From Magnetococcales bacterium WMHbinv6 (GTDB lineage: Bacteria; Pseudomonadota; Magnetococcia; Magnetococcales; Magnetaquicoccaceae), in NCBI GenBank assembly GCA_002753135.1, contig PDZV01000010.1:35078-99077 (forward strand): a stretch of DNA of 64,000 bases, in the 5' to 3' direction. The notes under the pieces were generated by a model, which saw only the letters and a program-made list of their open reading frames with translations, made no database searches and was not told the origin of the DNA. Position 1 is the stretch's first letter. Every line of letters begins with the position of its first letter. Shown here one piece after another: positions 34,930 through 46,812 of this stretch. Both the position numbers and the translations under genes were made by a program.

Positions 34930-35652
34930 TCAGTGGTCGGAGCGGAGGCGAAATTCAAACACCACGCCCTGCACGGTGATCAGGTCGCCATGGGTCAGGG
35001 GTTGTTGGGTAATCAATTTACGTTTATTCAGCAAGACACCCGGTTCGGAGGGTGAAATATCATATCCGGTGGAGCGACGGCGAATCACGGCGGCAATGGC
35101 CGGGGCATTGGTTGCGGTCAGATGAATATCGGCATAATCGGCTGCCCCGATAAAACTGACCTCGGCAGCCAGCAGGTAGTGATCCTGTTCCAGCGCACCG
35201 GCACGCACCCGCAACAGGGCCGGTTCTGCCATCAGCTTTTGGGTATAGAGGATGGTTGTGGTCTCTGTCTCGGCAACCGGCAGTTCCCACTCCATGGTCG
35301 AGCGTAAAAAGGTATCCGGATCTTGACTGGCTTTGGGTGCCGACAACATGGTTGCCGCCAGGGTATCATCTTCGATAAACAGCAGGGTATGCTTGCCGAT
35401 CAGGATGGTGTCACCGTCACACAGACGGTATTCGCTGATGCGACTGCCATTGACGAAGGTACCGTTACTGCTGTTCAAATCGCGCAGAAAAAACCCGTTT
35501 TCCTGGTGGATGATTTCGGCATGCTGACGAGAGACCGCCAGATTTTCGATGGCAATATCGTTGGCCGAGGTGCGACCGATGGTGATACGATCTTTGTGCA
35601 GTGTGGTATGGCTGCGAACCGTCTCTTTAAATTTGACGATGACCTTTGCCAT
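34930..35652 (-). CDS. Double FHA-domain protein
   Basis: 240 aa from the ATG at 35652 (GGAG upstream); the longer form lacks support. The first FHA domain (~15-95) has the phosphothreonine-binding set GRTSANDI, SRQHAEI and LNSSNGTFVNG. A second, degenerate FHA-like domain follows at ~160-235. Such proteins scaffold phospho-Ser/Thr signalling, often with a kinase/phosphatase pair or a secretion system; neither is adjacent here. Cytoplasmic. Confidence 0.85.
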   Translation of the reverse strand: MAKVIVKFKETVRSHTTLHKDRITIGRTSANDIAIENLAVSRQHAEIIHQENGFFLRDLNSSNGTFVNGSRISEYRLCDGDTILIGKHTLLFIEDDTLAATMLSAPKASQDPDTFLRSTMEWELPVAETETTTILYTQKLMAEPALLRVRAGALEQDHYLLAAEVSFIGAADYADIHLTATNAPAIAAVIRRRSTGYDISPSEPGVLLNKRKLITQQPLTHGDLITVQGVVFEFRLRSDH

Positions 35653-35854
35653 CTCCCCGACTCCTTTTTGAGCTTGCCTGCACACGCTGACAACCGGCAA
35701 TCAATCCGCGTCCTGTAGCGTGAATGGTAACAGAAGGGGAGCAAAGTGGCAAAGATATGCTGTGTAACTGAATGATTCTTGTCGGGATACGTTGCGCAAC
35801 GGCTGTGCATGGGGGTATCATGGCCTTTTCAACCAAGCAACAAAGTGGGGATCC

Positions 35855-37198
35855 ATGGACGTCATCGTTAAAGAAACAGCAACATTCGATCGGGAAATAA
35901 CCGTACGCATTGCGGCCAAGCGGGTTGATGAGTTACTGGACCAGGAACTGGCTCAGTTGGCTGCGACGGCCCGGTTGCCTGGTTTTCGTCCGGGAAAAAT
36001 TCCGAGACAGGTACTTGAGGCCCGTTTTCGCGATCATTTGTCTGGGTCGCTGGTAGAAAAATTGATCCAGGATACCTATTTTAACGTTCTGTCGGAAAAT
36101 AAACTGCAACCGGTAGACAACGATCCCCGTCTGACCATCGGTAAAGTTGAAAGGGGGTCTGATTTTATCTACACCGCCCAGATTCAGATTTACCCACAGG
36201 TTGAACCAAAAGAATATTCCGGCCTGACCTTGAGCAGGTATCTGGCAGAAGTCAGCGAAGAGGATGTGAATACGGTGCTGGCGCAGTTGCGCAAGGAGCA
36301 TGCCCGTTTTGCCACAGAAGAGGGTCGTGCCGCCGCATTGGGAGACCGTGTGATTCTCGATTTTGATGGCCGGGTCGACGGTGAACCGTTTGCTGGCGGG
36401 CAAAGCAGTCGCCATACCCTGGAGCTGGGCCTGGGTCGCTTCATCGACAACTTTGAAGATCAACTGGTCGGCACGGTTGCCGGTGACAACCGTCAGGTAC
36501 AGGTACGTTTTCCGGATGATTATCGGGTCACTGATTTGGCCGGCAAGGATGCGGTTTTCGATTGCACCGTTCACGAAGTACAGGCCTGCATTCTTCCCCC
36601 GGAAGATGATGCTCTGGCCGCTTTGGCCGGATTGCAAGAGGGTGGTTTGGCGGAACTGCGTCAGGAAATCAACAACAACCTGCGCAAACAGGCCGAACAG
36701 GAGAGCAATAAACAGCTCAAAGAGACCATTCTGCGCCATCTTTTGGCCTGCAATCAGATGGAACTACCGGATCGACTGGTACAACGGGAGTGTCAGGTCA
36801 TTGCCAAACAGGCGCAACGTGATTATGAACAGCAAGGGATGCGCCTGGCCGATCTGGGCATGACGGAAGAGTCCCTGGCCGCTCAGTTTGTTAAACCGGC
36901 ACAAGAGCGGGTCATTTTGGGCCTGGTCTTGGGCGAAATTGCCGAGCGGGAAAAATTGACCCTGGATGAAGCTGCCGTCGAAGCCCGTCTGGATGAAATG
37001 AGTGCCATGTTTGGTGACCGGGCCAACTCAATGAAACAGTGGATGCGCAACAATCCGGAACGGATGGAAAGTCTGCAAGCCTCCGTGTTGGAACAACAAA
37101 CCATCGACTGGATTCGGGAACACAGCACGATTACAGAAACAAGCTGCACTTTTAAACAGTTGATGGAACGGGAGTTTGCTTCGGCGTCGGCAAGCTGA
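35855..37198 (+). CDS. tig: Trigger factor chaperone
   Basis: 447 aa from the ATG at 35855. N-terminal ribosome-binding domain with the signature loop GFRPGKIP (~45), PPIase FKBP-like domain at ~150-245 with VILDFDGRVDGEPFAGG, and the helical C-terminal cradle. It folds nascent chains and is the usual first gene of a tig-clpP-clpX-lon cluster, as here. The clpP start lies 125 bp downstream. Confidence 0.97.
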   Translation: MDVIVKETATFDREITVRIAAKRVDELLDQELAQLAATARLPGFRPGKIPRQVLEARFRDHLSGSLVEKLIQDTYFNVLSENKLQPVDNDPRLTIGKVERGSDFIYTAQIQIYPQVEPKEYSGLTLSRYLAEVSEEDVNTVLAQLRKEHARFATEEGRAAALGDRVILDFDGRVDGEPFAGGQSSRHTLELGLGRFIDNFEDQLVGTVAGDNRQVQVRFPDDYRVTDLAGKDAVFDCTVHEVQACILPPEDDALAALAGLQEGGLAELRQEINNNLRKQAEQESNKQLKETILRHLLACNQMELPDRLVQRECQVIAKQAQRDYEQQGMRLADLGMTEESLAAQFVKPAQERVILGLVLGEIAEREKLTLDEAAVEARLDEMSAMFGDRANSMKQWMRNNPERMESLQASVLEQQTIDWIREHSTITETSCTFKQLMEREFASASAS

Positions 37199-37322
37199 CA
37201 GCAAGTCGCAATCGAATGGGGAACAAGACGGCAAGGAGGAGGCGACGAGACATGACTGGTATGGTTTATGCGTTGATTGACCTCTGCCATCGAGGCGTGT
37301 CACAGCGAGAAAAGGGTGTTTT

Positions 37323-37937
37323 ATGAGTCTGGTACCTATGGTAGTGGAAACGACCAACCGTGGCGAGCGGGCGTATGATATCTACTCCCGCCTGTTGAAA
37401 GAGAGGGTCGTTTTTCTGGTCGGGCCGATCGATGACCATGTCGCCAATCTGGTCATCGCCCAGTTGCTTTTTCTGGAATCGGAAAATCCAGAAAAGGATA
37501 TTCATCTGTATGTCAATTCTCCGGGGGGGCATGTCACTTCCGGCTTGGCCATTTATGACACCATGCAGTTCATTCGCCCGGATGTCAGCACCCTGTGTAT
37601 TGGGCAAGCCTCCAGCATGGGTGCGGTGTTGTTGGCCGCAGGTACAAAAGGCAAACGTCTGGTGTTGCCCAACTCGCGGGTGATGATTCATCAACCGCTG
37701 GGGGGTGTCCATGGTCAATCCACCGAAATTCAAATCCAGGCGCGTGAAATCAATCGCATGAGAGATCGTTTGAACATGATTCTCTCACACCATACCGGTC
37801 AACCTTTGCGTCGCATCGCGCGCGATACCGAACGGGATTATTATCTCTCTGCCGAAGAGTCGTGTGAGTACGGATTGACGGATAAGCTCATTGAAAAACG
37901 TGAGATTGATGCAACCGACACGGTATCGACGGATTGA
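37323..37937 (+). CDS. clpP: ATP-dependent Clp protease proteolytic subunit
   Basis: 204 aa serine protease forming a tetradecameric chamber with ClpX. The catalytic triad is present: Ser in GQASSMGA, His in MIHQP and Asp in [11 protein letters not shown]. No obvious frame defects. The start ATG follows tig by 125 bp with GTTTT spacing, and clpX begins 17 bp after the stop. Confidence 0.98.
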   Translation: MSLVPMVVETTNRGERAYDIYSRLLKERVVFLVGPIDDHVANLVIAQLLFLESENPEKDIHLYVNSPGGHVTSGLAIYDTMQFIRPDVSTLCIGQASSMGAVLLAAGTKGKRLVLPNSRVMIHQPLGGVHGQSTEIQIQAREINRMRDRLNMILSHHTGQPLRRIARDTERDYYLSAEESCEYGLTDKLIEKREIDATDTVSTD

Positions 37938-37954
37938 TTGGGAGTCGAAAAACA

Positions 37955-39220
37955 ATGGCAAAAAAGGTAACAGGCGTGGGCAGTGTGTTGCACTGTTCAT
38001 TTTGCAGCAAAAATCAGCATGAAGTTCGCAAACTGATTGCAGGTCCCTCTGTTTTTATCTGCAATGAGTGCATTGACCTCTGTCGTGAGATCATCAAGGA
38101 AGACAAAGAGGAAAAAGGGAGCCGTCGTCCCAATGGGGTGCCGACCCCCATCGAAATCAAGAGCATTCTGGATGAATATGTCATTGGTCAGGATCACGCC
38201 AAAAAGGTATTGGCGGTTGCCGTTTATAACCATTACAAACGGCTGACGGTAGAAAACGGCCTGGATGGCGGGGTGGAAATTGCCAAGAGCAATATTCTGC
38301 TGATTGGTCCGACCGGTTCCGGTAAAACCTTGTTGGCGCAAACCTTGGCGCGCATTTTGAACGTCCCCTTTACCATTGCGGACGCCACCACGCTGACCGA
38401 AGCGGGTTATGTGGGTGAAGATGTGGAAAACATTCTGCTGCGTCTGTTGCAGGCGGCGGATAATGATGTCGAAAAAGCGCAAAGAGGCATTGTGTTCATC
38501 GACGAAATCGACAAAATCGCCCGCAAATCGGATAATCCCTCCATCACCCGTGATGTCTCCGGGGAGGGGGTTCAGCAGGCGTTGTTGAAAATTATTGAGG
38601 GCACCATTGCCAACGTACCGCCGCAGGGAGGCCGCAAACATCCGCAGCAGGAGTATCTGCAGGTGGATACCACCAACATTCTGGTCATTTGTGGTGGTGC
38701 CTTCAACGGATTGGAAAAGGTGATCGAGCGCCGTTCCAATAAACATCGTGGTATCGGTTTTACTTCGGAGATCAAAAAAACCTCCGATCAGGAGCGACTC
38801 AATGAACTCTTGTCGCAACTGGAACCGGAAGATCTGCTACAATACGGTTTGATTCCAGAGTTTGTCGGGCGGTTGCCGGTGGTGGCCACCTTGCAGGAGT
38901 TGGATGAAGATGCCCTGGTACGGATTCTGCGCGAACCGAAAAATGCCCTGGTGAAACAGTACCAACGTCTGTTTGAGCTGGAAGATGTCAGCCTGACCTT
39001 TACCGAAGAGGCGGTGCGTGCGGTTGCCGGCAAGGCGATCAAACGTAAAATTGGCGCGCGTGGTTTGCGGGCCATTCTGGAAAATGTTTTGTTGGACGTC
39101 ATGTATGATATTCCCTCTCAGTCCAACGTACGAGAGGTGGTGATCAACAAGGAAGCGATTGAAAATGATGCGGTTCCGCTGTTGATTTATGAAGAGCTGC
39201 CGATGGAAGCGCACGGTTAA
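37955..39220 (+). CDS. clpX: ClpX ATPase subunit
   Basis: 421 aa from the ATG at 37955. N-terminal four-Cys zinc domain (CSFC ... CNECIDLC), Walker A GPTGSGKT at ~120, Walker [10 protein letters not shown], sensor and pore-loop regions including GYVGEDVE. It unfolds tagged proteins and feeds ClpP. It is transcribed with clpP; lon follows after 26 bp. Confidence 0.98.
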   Translation: MAKKVTGVGSVLHCSFCSKNQHEVRKLIAGPSVFICNECIDLCREIIKEDKEEKGSRRPNGVPTPIEIKSILDEYVIGQDHAKKVLAVAVYNHYKRLTVENGLDGGVEIAKSNILLIGPTGSGKTLLAQTLARILNVPFTIADATTLTEAGYVGEDVENILLRLLQAADNDVEKAQRGIVFIDEIDKIARKSDNPSITRDVSGEGVQQALLKIIEGTIANVPPQGGRKHPQQEYLQVDTTNILVICGGAFNGLEKVIERRSNKHRGIGFTSEIKKTSDQERLNELLSQLEPEDLLQYGLIPEFVGRLPVVATLQELDEDALVRILREPKNALVKQYQRLFELEDVSLTFTEEAVRAVAGKAIKRKIGARGLRAILENVLLDVMYDIPSQSNVREVVINKEAIENDAVPLLIYEELPMEAHG

Positions 39221-39246
39221 AGCGCACGGTCATAAAGGATGAAGGA

Positions 39247-41703
39247 ATGGCCACACAATTGAATGATGGCAAAGCCGGTTCCGCTGTGATGCGTATCCCG
39301 TTGTTGCCGTTGCGGGATATCGTCGTTTTTCCCCATATGATCGTACCGCTGTTTGTTGGGCGACAACGGTCGATTCGCGCCTTGGAGTCGATTGTCCCAC
39401 AGGGCGAACAGCGGCGCATTCTGCTCATCACGCAAAAAGAGGCCTCGACCGACGAGCCCGGCGAGGAGGATATCAATACCGTCGGTGTGGAAGGGGTGAT
39501 TCTGCAGGTTTTGAAACTGCCGGATAATACTGTTAAAGTATTGGTTGAGGGTGGTCGTCGGCTGCGTATCCGTCGCTATCTGCAACGGGATCCCTGTTTT
39601 ATCGTCGAAGCCGTACCTCTGGAGCAGGAAGCGTTCGACCATACCGAGGCATTGGCCCTGATGCGCACCATTGTGCGGCAGTTTGACGCCTACGCCAAAA
39701 TCAATAAGCGTATTGCCCCCGAAGTTATCACCACCCTGCAAAACACCGAAGAGCCGGAACAGATGGCCGATCTGGTGGCACCACATGTTTCGATGAAGGT
39801 GGTGGAACGGCAGTCGTTGCTGGAAATACCCTCTGTTCTCGATCGTCTGGAACGGTTGCTGTTGACCATGGAGCAGGAGCTGGATGTTTTCCAGGTTGAA
39901 AAACGGGTGCGTGGTCGCGTCAAACGGCAGATGGAAAAAAGCCACCGGGATTATTATCTCAACGAACAGATGAAGGCCATTCAGAAGGAGTTGGGAGAAC
40001 GGAGCGACGAAAAAGAGGAACTGACCGAACTGGCCGAAAAAATTGCCTCCGTGCAGCTTTCGGAAGAGGCGCGCAAAAAGGCGGAAGCGGAACTGAAAAA
40101 ATTGCGCCAGATGGCCCCCATGTCCGCCGAAGCCACCGTGGTGCGCAATTATATCGATTGGCTGATCAGCCTGCCCTGGGGTCAATTTACCGACATGACC
40201 CACGATCTGGGCCGTGCGGAAGAGATTCTGGACGAAGACCACTGGGGCTTGGACAAGGTCAAGGAACGCATTCTGGAGCAGTTGGCGGTGCAACAGAAGG
40301 TGCAAAAGGTCAAAGGGCCGATTTTGTGCCTGGTGGGCCCGCCGGGGGTGGGTAAAACCTCCCTGGCCAAATCGATTGCCCGTGCGGCTGGCCGGGAATA
40401 TGTGCGCATTTCGCTGGGCGGCATTCGCGATGAAGCGGAAATTCGTGGCCATCGCCGTACCTACATCGGCTCCCTGCCGGGTAAAATCATTCAATCGATG
40501 AAAAAGGCGGGCAGCAACAATCCCCTCTTTCTGCTGGATGAAATCGACAAGGTAGGCTCTGATTTTCGTGGCGACCCCTCCTCTGCTCTGCTGGAGGTGT
40601 TGGATCCGGAGCAAAATATCGCCTTTAACGACCATTATCTGGAGGTGGATTATGATCTCTCCAAGGTGATGTTCATTACCACGGCCAACAGTCTCAACAT
40701 TCCCCGGCCTCTGCTCGACCGCATGGAGGTGATCCGTCTGGCCGGTTATACCGAACAGGAAAAAATCCGCATCGCCAACAGTTATCTGATCCCCCGGCAG
40801 ATGGAAGCGCACGGATTGGATAAAAATGAGTTTTTCCTGACCCCGCAAGGGTTGCTGGAGATCATTCGCTACTATACCCGTGAGGCGGGTGTGCGCAATT
40901 TGGACCGGGAAATTGCCAGCTTGTGTCGCAAAACGGCACGGGCCCTGTTATCCGGCAAAGCCAAGGGACGGGTGACTGTCACCGCCAAAGCGTTGGAAAA
41001 ATATCTGGGTGTGCGTCGTCACCGTTTTGGTTTGGCCGAAGATACGGATCTGGTTGGCGTCACCACCGGCTTGGCCTGGACGGAAGTGGGTGGTGAAATT
41101 TTGACCATCGAAGGTACCCAGCTGGATGGTAAAGGGAAATTGATGATCACCGGCAAATTGGGCGATGTGATGCAGGAGTCTGCCCAGGCCGCCATGACCT
41201 ACGTCCGTTCCCGGGCCAAAGAGTGGGGTTTGACCGAAGATGAATTTTTCCAGAAACATGACATTCACATTCATGTTCCAGAAGGTGCCACCCCCAAAGA
41301 TGGACCGTCGGCAGGCATTGCCATGTGTGTCACCCTGGTCAGTGCCCTGTTGGGCATTTCGGTACGCCGTGATGTGGCCATGACCGGCGAAATCACCCTG
41401 CGTGGACGGGTGCTGGTGATCGGCGGCTTGAAAGAAAAATTGCTGGCAGCCCATCGTGCCGGGGTCAAACATGTCATCATCCCCAGCGAAAACGTTAAAG
41501 ATCTCAAAGAGGTACCGCAAAGCATTCTGCGCGACCTGGAGATCCACCCGGTCAACCATCTGGACGAAGTGTTGCGCCTGGCCTTGACCAAACCGTTGCA
41601 AACCTTGCCAGAAAGTGACGAATCCCTGCCCGAACCCCCGCCTCTGCTGGCAGAACATGAAGCCATGTTGCCAAGCAACGAAACACCCGCCATTACCCAT
41701 TGA
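39247..41703 (+). CDS. lon: ATP-dependent protease Lon
   Basis: 818 aa. N-terminal substrate-binding domain, AAA+ module with GPPGVGKT (~360) and LLDEIDKVG, and C-terminal Ser-Lys protease: Ser in [10 protein letters not shown] (~680) and Lys in [10 protein letters not shown] (~725). Degrades misfolded and regulatory proteins. It closes the tig-clpPX-lon run and is followed immediately by a strong terminator. No HU gene follows, unlike in many proteobacteria. Confidence 0.98.
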   Translation: MATQLNDGKAGSAVMRIPLLPLRDIVVFPHMIVPLFVGRQRSIRALESIVPQGEQRRILLITQKEASTDEPGEEDINTVGVEGVILQVLKLPDNTVKVLVEGGRRLRIRRYLQRDPCFIVEAVPLEQEAFDHTEALALMRTIVRQFDAYAKINKRIAPEVITTLQNTEEPEQMADLVAPHVSMKVVERQSLLEIPSVLDRLERLLLTMEQELDVFQVEKRVRGRVKRQMEKSHRDYYLNEQMKAIQKELGERSDEKEELTELAEKIASVQLSEEARKKAEAELKKLRQMAPMSAEATVVRNYIDWLISLPWGQFTDMTHDLGRAEEILDEDHWGLDKVKERILEQLAVQQKVQKVKGPILCLVGPPGVGKTSLAKSIARAAGREYVRISLGGIRDEAEIRGHRRTYIGSLPGKIIQSMKKAGSNNPLFLLDEIDKVGSDFRGDPSSALLEVLDPEQNIAFNDHYLEVDYDLSKVMFITTANSLNIPRPLLDRMEVIRLAGYTEQEKIRIANSYLIPRQMEAHGLDKNEFFLTPQGLLEIIRYYTREAGVRNLDREIASLCRKTARALLSGKAKGRVTVTAKALEKYLGVRRHRFGLAEDTDLVGVTTGLAWTEVGGEILTIEGTQLDGKGKLMITGKLGDVMQESAQAAMTYVRSRAKEWGLTEDEFFQKHDIHIHVPEGATPKDGPSAGIAMCVTLVSALLGISVRRDVAMTGEITLRGRVLVIGGLKEKLLAAHRAGVKHVIIPSENVKDLKEVPQSILRDLEIHPVNHLDEVLRLALTKPLQTLPESDESLPEPPPLLAEHEAMLPSNETPAITH

Positions 41704-41718
41704 TCTTTTTGCAAGTTC

Positions 41719-41764
41719 AGCACATAAAGTCAAGACACTCTTGACTTTATGTGCTATTTTTTTT
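41719..41764 (+). terminator. Strong intrinsic terminator after lon
   Basis: A perfect 17-bp stem (AGCACATAAAGTCAAGA and its complement) with a 3-nt loop, then A and eight T. It ends the proteostasis operon and separates it from the Fic gene. Confidence 0.93.
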
Positions 41765-41812
41765 AGAACTGGTGCATATTTATTGCTAATTTTACAATTT
41801 AAAGAATCTAAA

Positions 41813-43324
41813 ATGATAATTTATAAGTTTATTGAGGATATTCAGGGTAGCGAACTATCTTTGAGAAATCACGAACTGGATGCACTGGCTAATGTGTGGC
41901 GAGAGAGAAAAGAAGAACTGGAAGAAAGTGGAGAATATAAAGCATTTATCACTAAATTACAAAGAGAGTGGGCCATTGAAACTGGGATCATTGAACGTCT
42001 CTATACATGGGATCGCGGTGTTACTGAAGTGCTGATTGAACAGGGCATTGAAGCATCTCTGATTGCTCATAGAAGTGGTATCACTCTTGGTCAAGCAACA
42101 ACTGTAGCTTATATAATTAATGATCAACGCAATATAATTGAAGGATTGTTTTCCTTCATCAAAGGAGAACAACCCCTTTCCCAGCATTACATTCGGCAAC
42201 TCCACGCGGAATTTACCGCCCACCAGGACACCATTGAAGTGCAAACCGCAGATGGCCGGATACAAACCATTGCTCTGCGCAAAGGAGAATATAAAAAATT
42301 ACCCAACAATCCCATGCGCCAGGATGGTACAAGCCATATTTATTGTCCTCCCGAACATGTTGCGCAAGAAATGGAAAATTTGCTTGCATGGTATCAGCAA
42401 AGAGAACAAGTCGGCGAAAAACCGGAAGTGCTATCTGCTTTTCTGCACCACCGTTTCACCCAGATTCACCCGTTCCAGGATGGAAACGGACGTGTTGCCC
42501 GGACACTGGCCAGCCTTGTATTTTTGAAAAATGGGCTGTTTCCATTGGTGATTCGTGATGCGGAACGCAAGGAATATATTTCTGCTTTAGAAGAGGCGGA
42601 TGCAGGTCGTTTGCAAGCACTCTGCAATCTTTTTGCTCGCAACCAGAAAAAATCCATCCTCTCCGCAATCAGTCTTGAGCGCAGCCTGCAACAACCGCCG
42701 CACGCGGAGCTGATCTTGCGTTCCAGCCTGCAACTGTTTAAACAACATTTTCAAGCAGAAACAGGAAAAAGAGATGAGGTGTTTACCATAGCACAACATT
42801 TACAGGAGATAACAGATAACAGAATGAGAGAGATTGTCCGGATCTTTAAAACGGAGATGAAAGAAATCAGAAAGATTCCACTACTGCATACACCGCCCCA
42901 TATGGAACACTATTCAAACAAAAACAATGATCATGGGAAACGCAGTTATTTTCGTCGCCAGATTACCGATTTTGCGGCCAATAACGGCTATTTTGCCAAT
43001 TTTGACACCTACTGCAGCTGTTCCTATTTAACGATTCATTCTGCCAATCGTTTTCAATGTGTCATTGCCTTCCACGGATTGGGGCCGGTCCATCAGGGCA
43101 TCATGGCTGCCGCCGGTTTTACCTTATTGCGTATTCCCAGTGAAGGTGAAAAAGGGGGTACGGAGGTGATGGATCCTCGTCTGGCTTCCGCCGAAGTGTT
43201 TCAATTCAACTATCTGGAATCAATACCAACCATTGAAAACCGTTTCAATGGTTGGTTGAACGAAACGCTGGCTGTTGGCCTGACGGAATGGCGCAAGGTG
43301 ATCGCCCGCGAAACCAACCAGTGA
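41813..43324 (+). CDS. Fic-domain protein with altered inhibitory motif
   Basis: 503 aa from the ATG at 41813. Central Fic domain with IHPFQDGNGRVAR, the HPFx[D/E]GNGRxxR motif that transfers AMP or another group to target hydroxyls. Upstream, TGIIER (~50-55) occupies the place of the class II inhibitory motif [S/T]xxxE[G/N]; Gly/Asn is replaced by Arg. N-terminal ~45 residues are helical; C-terminal ~150 residues are an unknown domain with CSCS (~400). The first half is visibly AT-richer than its neighbours and uses different codons, suggesting acquisition. No antitoxin partner gene is adjacent. Confidence 0.85.
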   Translation: MIIYKFIEDIQGSELSLRNHELDALANVWRERKEELEESGEYKAFITKLQREWAIETGIIERLYTWDRGVTEVLIEQGIEASLIAHRSGITLGQATTVAYIINDQRNIIEGLFSFIKGEQPLSQHYIRQLHAEFTAHQDTIEVQTADGRIQTIALRKGEYKKLPNNPMRQDGTSHIYCPPEHVAQEMENLLAWYQQREQVGEKPEVLSAFLHHRFTQIHPFQDGNGRVARTLASLVFLKNGLFPLVIRDAERKEYISALEEADAGRLQALCNLFARNQKKSILSAISLERSLQQPPHAELILRSSLQLFKQHFQAETGKRDEVFTIAQHLQEITDNRMREIVRIFKTEMKEIRKIPLLHTPPHMEHYSNKNNDHGKRSYFRRQITDFAANNGYFANFDTYCSCSYLTIHSANRFQCVIAFHGLGPVHQGIMAAAGFTLLRIPSEGEKGGTEVMDPRLASAEVFQFNYLESIPTIENRFNGWLNETLAVGLTEWRKVIARETNQ

Positions 43325-43350
43325 ATACCGGGTTGCAGCAGCACCCGGCA

Positions 43351-45633
43351 TCACACCCGAAAATGGCTCATCAACTCTTTCAAGGTATCGGCCATGCCGG
43401 TCATCTCTCCGGCCCGTTTGCTCAAGCCGGTACTCATTGTCTGCAGCTGGGATGAAGCGGAAGAGATCTGTTGCATGGAGGATGCAACCGTCTGCGAAGT
43501 TTGGGCGTTGTCGGAGACGGAACTGGAAATTTCCTGACCGCCATGGGCCACCTCCGACACACTGCGGGTAATTTCACCGACGCCATGGTTGGCTTCGACC
43601 ACCCGTCTGCTCACCTCTGCCACCCCCAGGGAAATTTCCCCGACGTTGCGTGACACCTCCTGCATGCCGTAGGCCGATTCGGAGAGTTGCCGGGTCGAAT
43701 CATTGGCCTCTCTGGCCACGGCGCTCATCAAGTGGGCAACCGACTCCATGGACTCGGTCTGCGTATCCACCGAGAGCAAAATGGCCGCATTGGCCTTGCC
43801 AATGCGGCCAATCATGGCACCCACCTCCTGTGCCGCCTGCATGGCTGCGCCTGAATGGTGTTGAATCTCTTCCACCCGTTGGGTGATGGTGCGGGTGGCC
43901 TCTCCTGTTTGCCGGGCCAACTCTTTGACCTCATTGGCCACCACGGCAAATCCTTTACCGGCCTCCCCTGCTCCCGCCGCTTCAATGGCAGCATTGAGGG
44001 CCAGCATGTTGGTCTGATCGGCAATCTGCTTGATAATCCGCACCACCTTGCCAATTTCTCCTGCCGACTGGGTCAACTTTTGCATCACGGCATAAGAGTC
44101 GCGCACATGCCGATCGGCCTCTTTGGAAAAATCATCCGCATCCTTGCTTTGTGTCCGCATGCTGGAAAAGGAAGAGGTCACCTGCATGATCGATTGTGAG
44201 GCCGTTTGCACATTTTGGCTGGTGCCTTGTGCCCCTTCCGCCACATTGCGCAGGGACATATTGACTTCGCGTGCTGTTTGGGAAATATGCTGCAAATTGG
44301 CGCTGACCTCCTCCGTCGCGGCGGAGATGGCATGCACCGTACTGGAGATCTCTTCGGTCGCGGAGGCAATGGTCATCAGACTGCCGGCATTTTGTTGCGC
44401 AGCCGTTGCAACGGTCGTCATGCCGTCACTCATTTGCTGTGCGGCGGCTGCCGAAGCGTGTGCCTGATCCAGCATGGCTTCCGAATGTCCGTTCATCTGT
44501 CCGGCCATGCGGGTCAACTCCGCCGAGCTGCTCTGCAACGCTTCGGCATTGTGGTCAATCCGTCGCACAATATCCTGCAAGGTTGTGGTCATATGGTTCA
44601 TCACCTCGCCCAATAGACCGATTTCATCCCGTTGCGACAGGGAGATGGTTTGACGCAAATCTCCATTCTGAATGTTGACCGCAAACTGGGACAACTCTGC
44701 CACCGGGCCGGTAATGGCCCGGGAAATCAAACTGCCTGTCAGCACACTCACCACGGTGGCCAATACGGCTACCACCAGTGCAATGGTACTGTAGCGCTCT
44801 GCTTCCTGATGTGTGGCGGCAATGGCAGCCTCTGCCTGTTGCTTCGCCTCGCTCACATCTTGATTAATCACCGGTTCTATTTGATGTGCCTGCTCACGCA
44901 ACGCTTTCAAATGGCCGCTGATTTGATCGTCCACCGCGACCAGCGCAACAAAATCCCGCTCATAGCTGGCCAACAAATCGGTCAGTTGTCGTTTGTCATT
45001 TTCGGCCAGATTGGCGATGGAATGGACCTTTTCGGTCAGTTTGACCACCTCTTTGTGCAGCTGGTCGACATATTTTTTGTCGGAACGGAGCAGATAATCC
45101 TTTTCATGACGCCGGATGCTCAGCAGATCCCGCTCCAGGCCAACTTGATTGTGATTGCGCAGCACACTCTCCAGGCGATGTGCCGAATTACGGAAATTGC
45201 CTTGCAAACCATCATTGTGCGTCAACCCTTTGCGGTTCCAGGCAGTCACCACATCTTGAAAGTTGGCCAAATAGGAACGAGCCAGTGTGTCAATCCGCTC
45301 CACCTCCGTGAGCGATTCGCCGAATCGTTGCCGCACAGCCCGCAAACTGTCCACCTGCCGCAAAAGTTCCTGCACCTGAGTGCGCTGCTTGTCAGCCAGC
45401 GCATTATTATGGCGCGATAAAAAGTCTTTTTCGTACCGTCTGGCCTCCAACAAATAATGGTCAATGGCCATCATGGTCGTCAGCTGGCTCTGGGTATCCT
45501 CTTGCAAGCGCTCATAAGCGTGCAGCGTATGTTGCAACGTGACATGATAGAGTACCACCACAGCAGCAAAAAGCAGGGTGGTTACAGCGATAATCAGACC
45601 GATTTTTCTACCGATTCGCAGAGATGCCAACAC
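43351..45633 (-). CDS. Methyl-accepting chemotaxis protein with HBM-type sensor domain
   Basis: 760 aa. First membrane helix ~11-31, a long periplasmic helical domain with two YEKDFL/HEKDYL-type modules (~65 and ~185) matching helical bimodular (HBM) sensors that bind small organic acids, second helix ~285-310, HAMP ~315-365, then the signalling coiled coil with the hairpin tip [21 protein letters not shown] and methylation-type helices. It sends receptor signals to CheA. The ligand is unknown. No che genes are adjacent, so it works with a pathway encoded elsewhere. Confidence 0.93.
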   Translation of the reverse strand: MLASLRIGRKIGLIIAVTTLLFAAVVVLYHVTLQHTLHAYERLQEDTQSQLTTMMAIDHYLLEARRYEKDFLSRHNNALADKQRTQVQELLRQVDSLRAVRQRFGESLTEVERIDTLARSYLANFQDVVTAWNRKGLTHNDGLQGNFRNSAHRLESVLRNHNQVGLERDLLSIRRHEKDYLLRSDKKYVDQLHKEVVKLTEKVHSIANLAENDKRQLTDLLASYERDFVALVAVDDQISGHLKALREQAHQIEPVINQDVSEAKQQAEAAIAATHQEAERYSTIALVVAVLATVVSVLTGSLISRAITGPVAELSQFAVNIQNGDLRQTISLSQRDEIGLLGEVMNHMTTTLQDIVRRIDHNAEALQSSSAELTRMAGQMNGHSEAMLDQAHASAAAAQQMSDGMTTVATAAQQNAGSLMTIASATEEISSTVHAISAATEEVSANLQHISQTAREVNMSLRNVAEGAQGTSQNVQTASQSIMQVTSSFSSMRTQSKDADDFSKEADRHVRDSYAVMQKLTQSAGEIGKVVRIIKQIADQTNMLALNAAIEAAGAGEAGKGFAVVANEVKELARQTGEATRTITQRVEEIQHHSGAAMQAAQEVGAMIGRIGKANAAILLSVDTQTESMESVAHLMSAVAREANDSTRQLSESAYGMQEVSRNVGEISLGVAEVSRRVVEANHGVGEITRSVSEVAHGGQEISSSVSDNAQTSQTVASSMQQISSASSQLQTMSTGLSKRAGEMTGMADTLKELMSHFRV

Positions 45634-45707
45634 GGAATATTCAACCCCTGTAAAAGTGACAAATAATCACGAGAGTGAGCAATATGTTACACAAACTTCG
45701 GGACAAA

Positions 45708-46715
45708 TCAAAGTGTCATGGTGCTGTTTTCCTCTGGCAGAGTAGCCACCATCACCTGATTGCGGCCCGCTTTTTTGGCCTGGTACAATCCCCTGTCTGC
45801 TGCCTGCACGAAGGCAGCAGGAGTGATTGCCCCAGCGGGCAAAAGTTCACCCTCGGTTGTACGGTTGCCGTTGATCGCATCACCAGGTATCAACAGGCTG
45901 CATACGCCCACGCTGACCGTTACCCACCGGGCAATGGCTGATCGTTCGTGGGGAATGTGCAATCCTCTGACCCGATCACAAAGCTCTTCGGCCAAATGTT
46001 GGATTGCCTCCAGGCTGGTATTGGGAGCCAGCACCGCAAACTCTTCGCCGCCATAGCGCGCCGCCAGATCACCGGGACGTTGGGCAATGGTGGATAACAC
46101 CTTGGCAATTTGACGCAGGCAGGTATCTCCTGCCGGGTGACCATAAAAATCATTGTAATTTTTGAAAAAATCGACATCCATCAACAGCAGGGCCAACGGT
46201 TCCTGTCGCCGCGCTGCCCGGCGCCATTCCATTTCCAACCCTTCATCGAAAGCACGCCGGTTGGCAACACCGGTCAGCCCATCGATGGCTGCCAACTGTT
46301 GCAGGGAGTCCATATGCTGTTTGAGCAACAGATGGTTGCGTACCCTGGCCTTGACGATCAACGGACTGAACGGTTTACTGATAAAATCGACGGCACCCAA
46401 TTGCAAGGCTTTGGTTTCGCTGGCAATATCCGAACAGCCGGTAACAAATATGATGGGAATGCGCGCCAAACGCTGATCGGCTTTGAGGAGAGAACAGACC
46501 TCAAAACCACTCATGTCCGGCATATCGGCATCGAGCAGAATCAAGTCGGGAAGCTGTTCCTGCACCATGGCGAGGCCAGGAAGGCCGCCAGCCGCCACGG
46601 AGATACGCCCTTCACTTTTCAGGATGGTGTGCAACAACAAAGAGGCGTCGCTGTCGTCATCGATAATCAGCAGATGCGGCAGGTGGGAAGATAATGCAGC
46701 GGGCATATCATCCAT
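45708..46715 (-). CDS. Response-regulator diguanylate cyclase (REC-GGDEF)
   Basis: 335 aa from the ATG at 46715; a TTG extension is unlikely. N-terminal receiver (~12-130) with phosphoacceptor Asp in LLDADMPDMSG and the conserved Lys in FISKPFS. C-terminal GGDEF domain with active-site GGEEF (~235) and LLMDVDFFKNYND. It makes cyclic-di-GMP when phosphorylated. The usual inhibitory RxxD is not seen in the expected place. The cognate kinase is not adjacent. Confidence 0.93.
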   Translation of the reverse strand: MDDMPAALSSHLPHLLIIDDDSDASLLLHTILKSEGRISVAAGGLPGLAMVQEQLPDLILLDADMPDMSGFEVCSLLKADQRLARIPIIFVTGCSDIASETKALQLGAVDFISKPFSPLIVKARVRNHLLLKQHMDSLQQLAAIDGLTGVANRRAFDEGLEMEWRRAARRQEPLALLLMDVDFFKNYNDFYGHPAGDTCLRQIAKVLSTIAQRPGDLAARYGGEEFAVLAPNTSLEAIQHLAEELCDRVRGLHIPHERSAIARWVTVSVGVCSLLIPGDAINGNRTTEGELLPAGAITPAAFVQAADRGLYQAKKAGRNQVMVATLPEENSTMTL

Positions 46716-46812
46716 TCCGTGGATAGAAACTTGTGACTCTGCAGGGAATGAAAACAAAAATAGCAGACAAGGTCCAGGGATGATCTCCTGTTGCCTTGTC
46801 TGCCGATCAATT

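Noticed and set aside
39217..40848. Minus-strand 543-codon frame opposite lon
   Set aside because: Antisense shadow; Lon is intact with its AAA+ and protease motifs.
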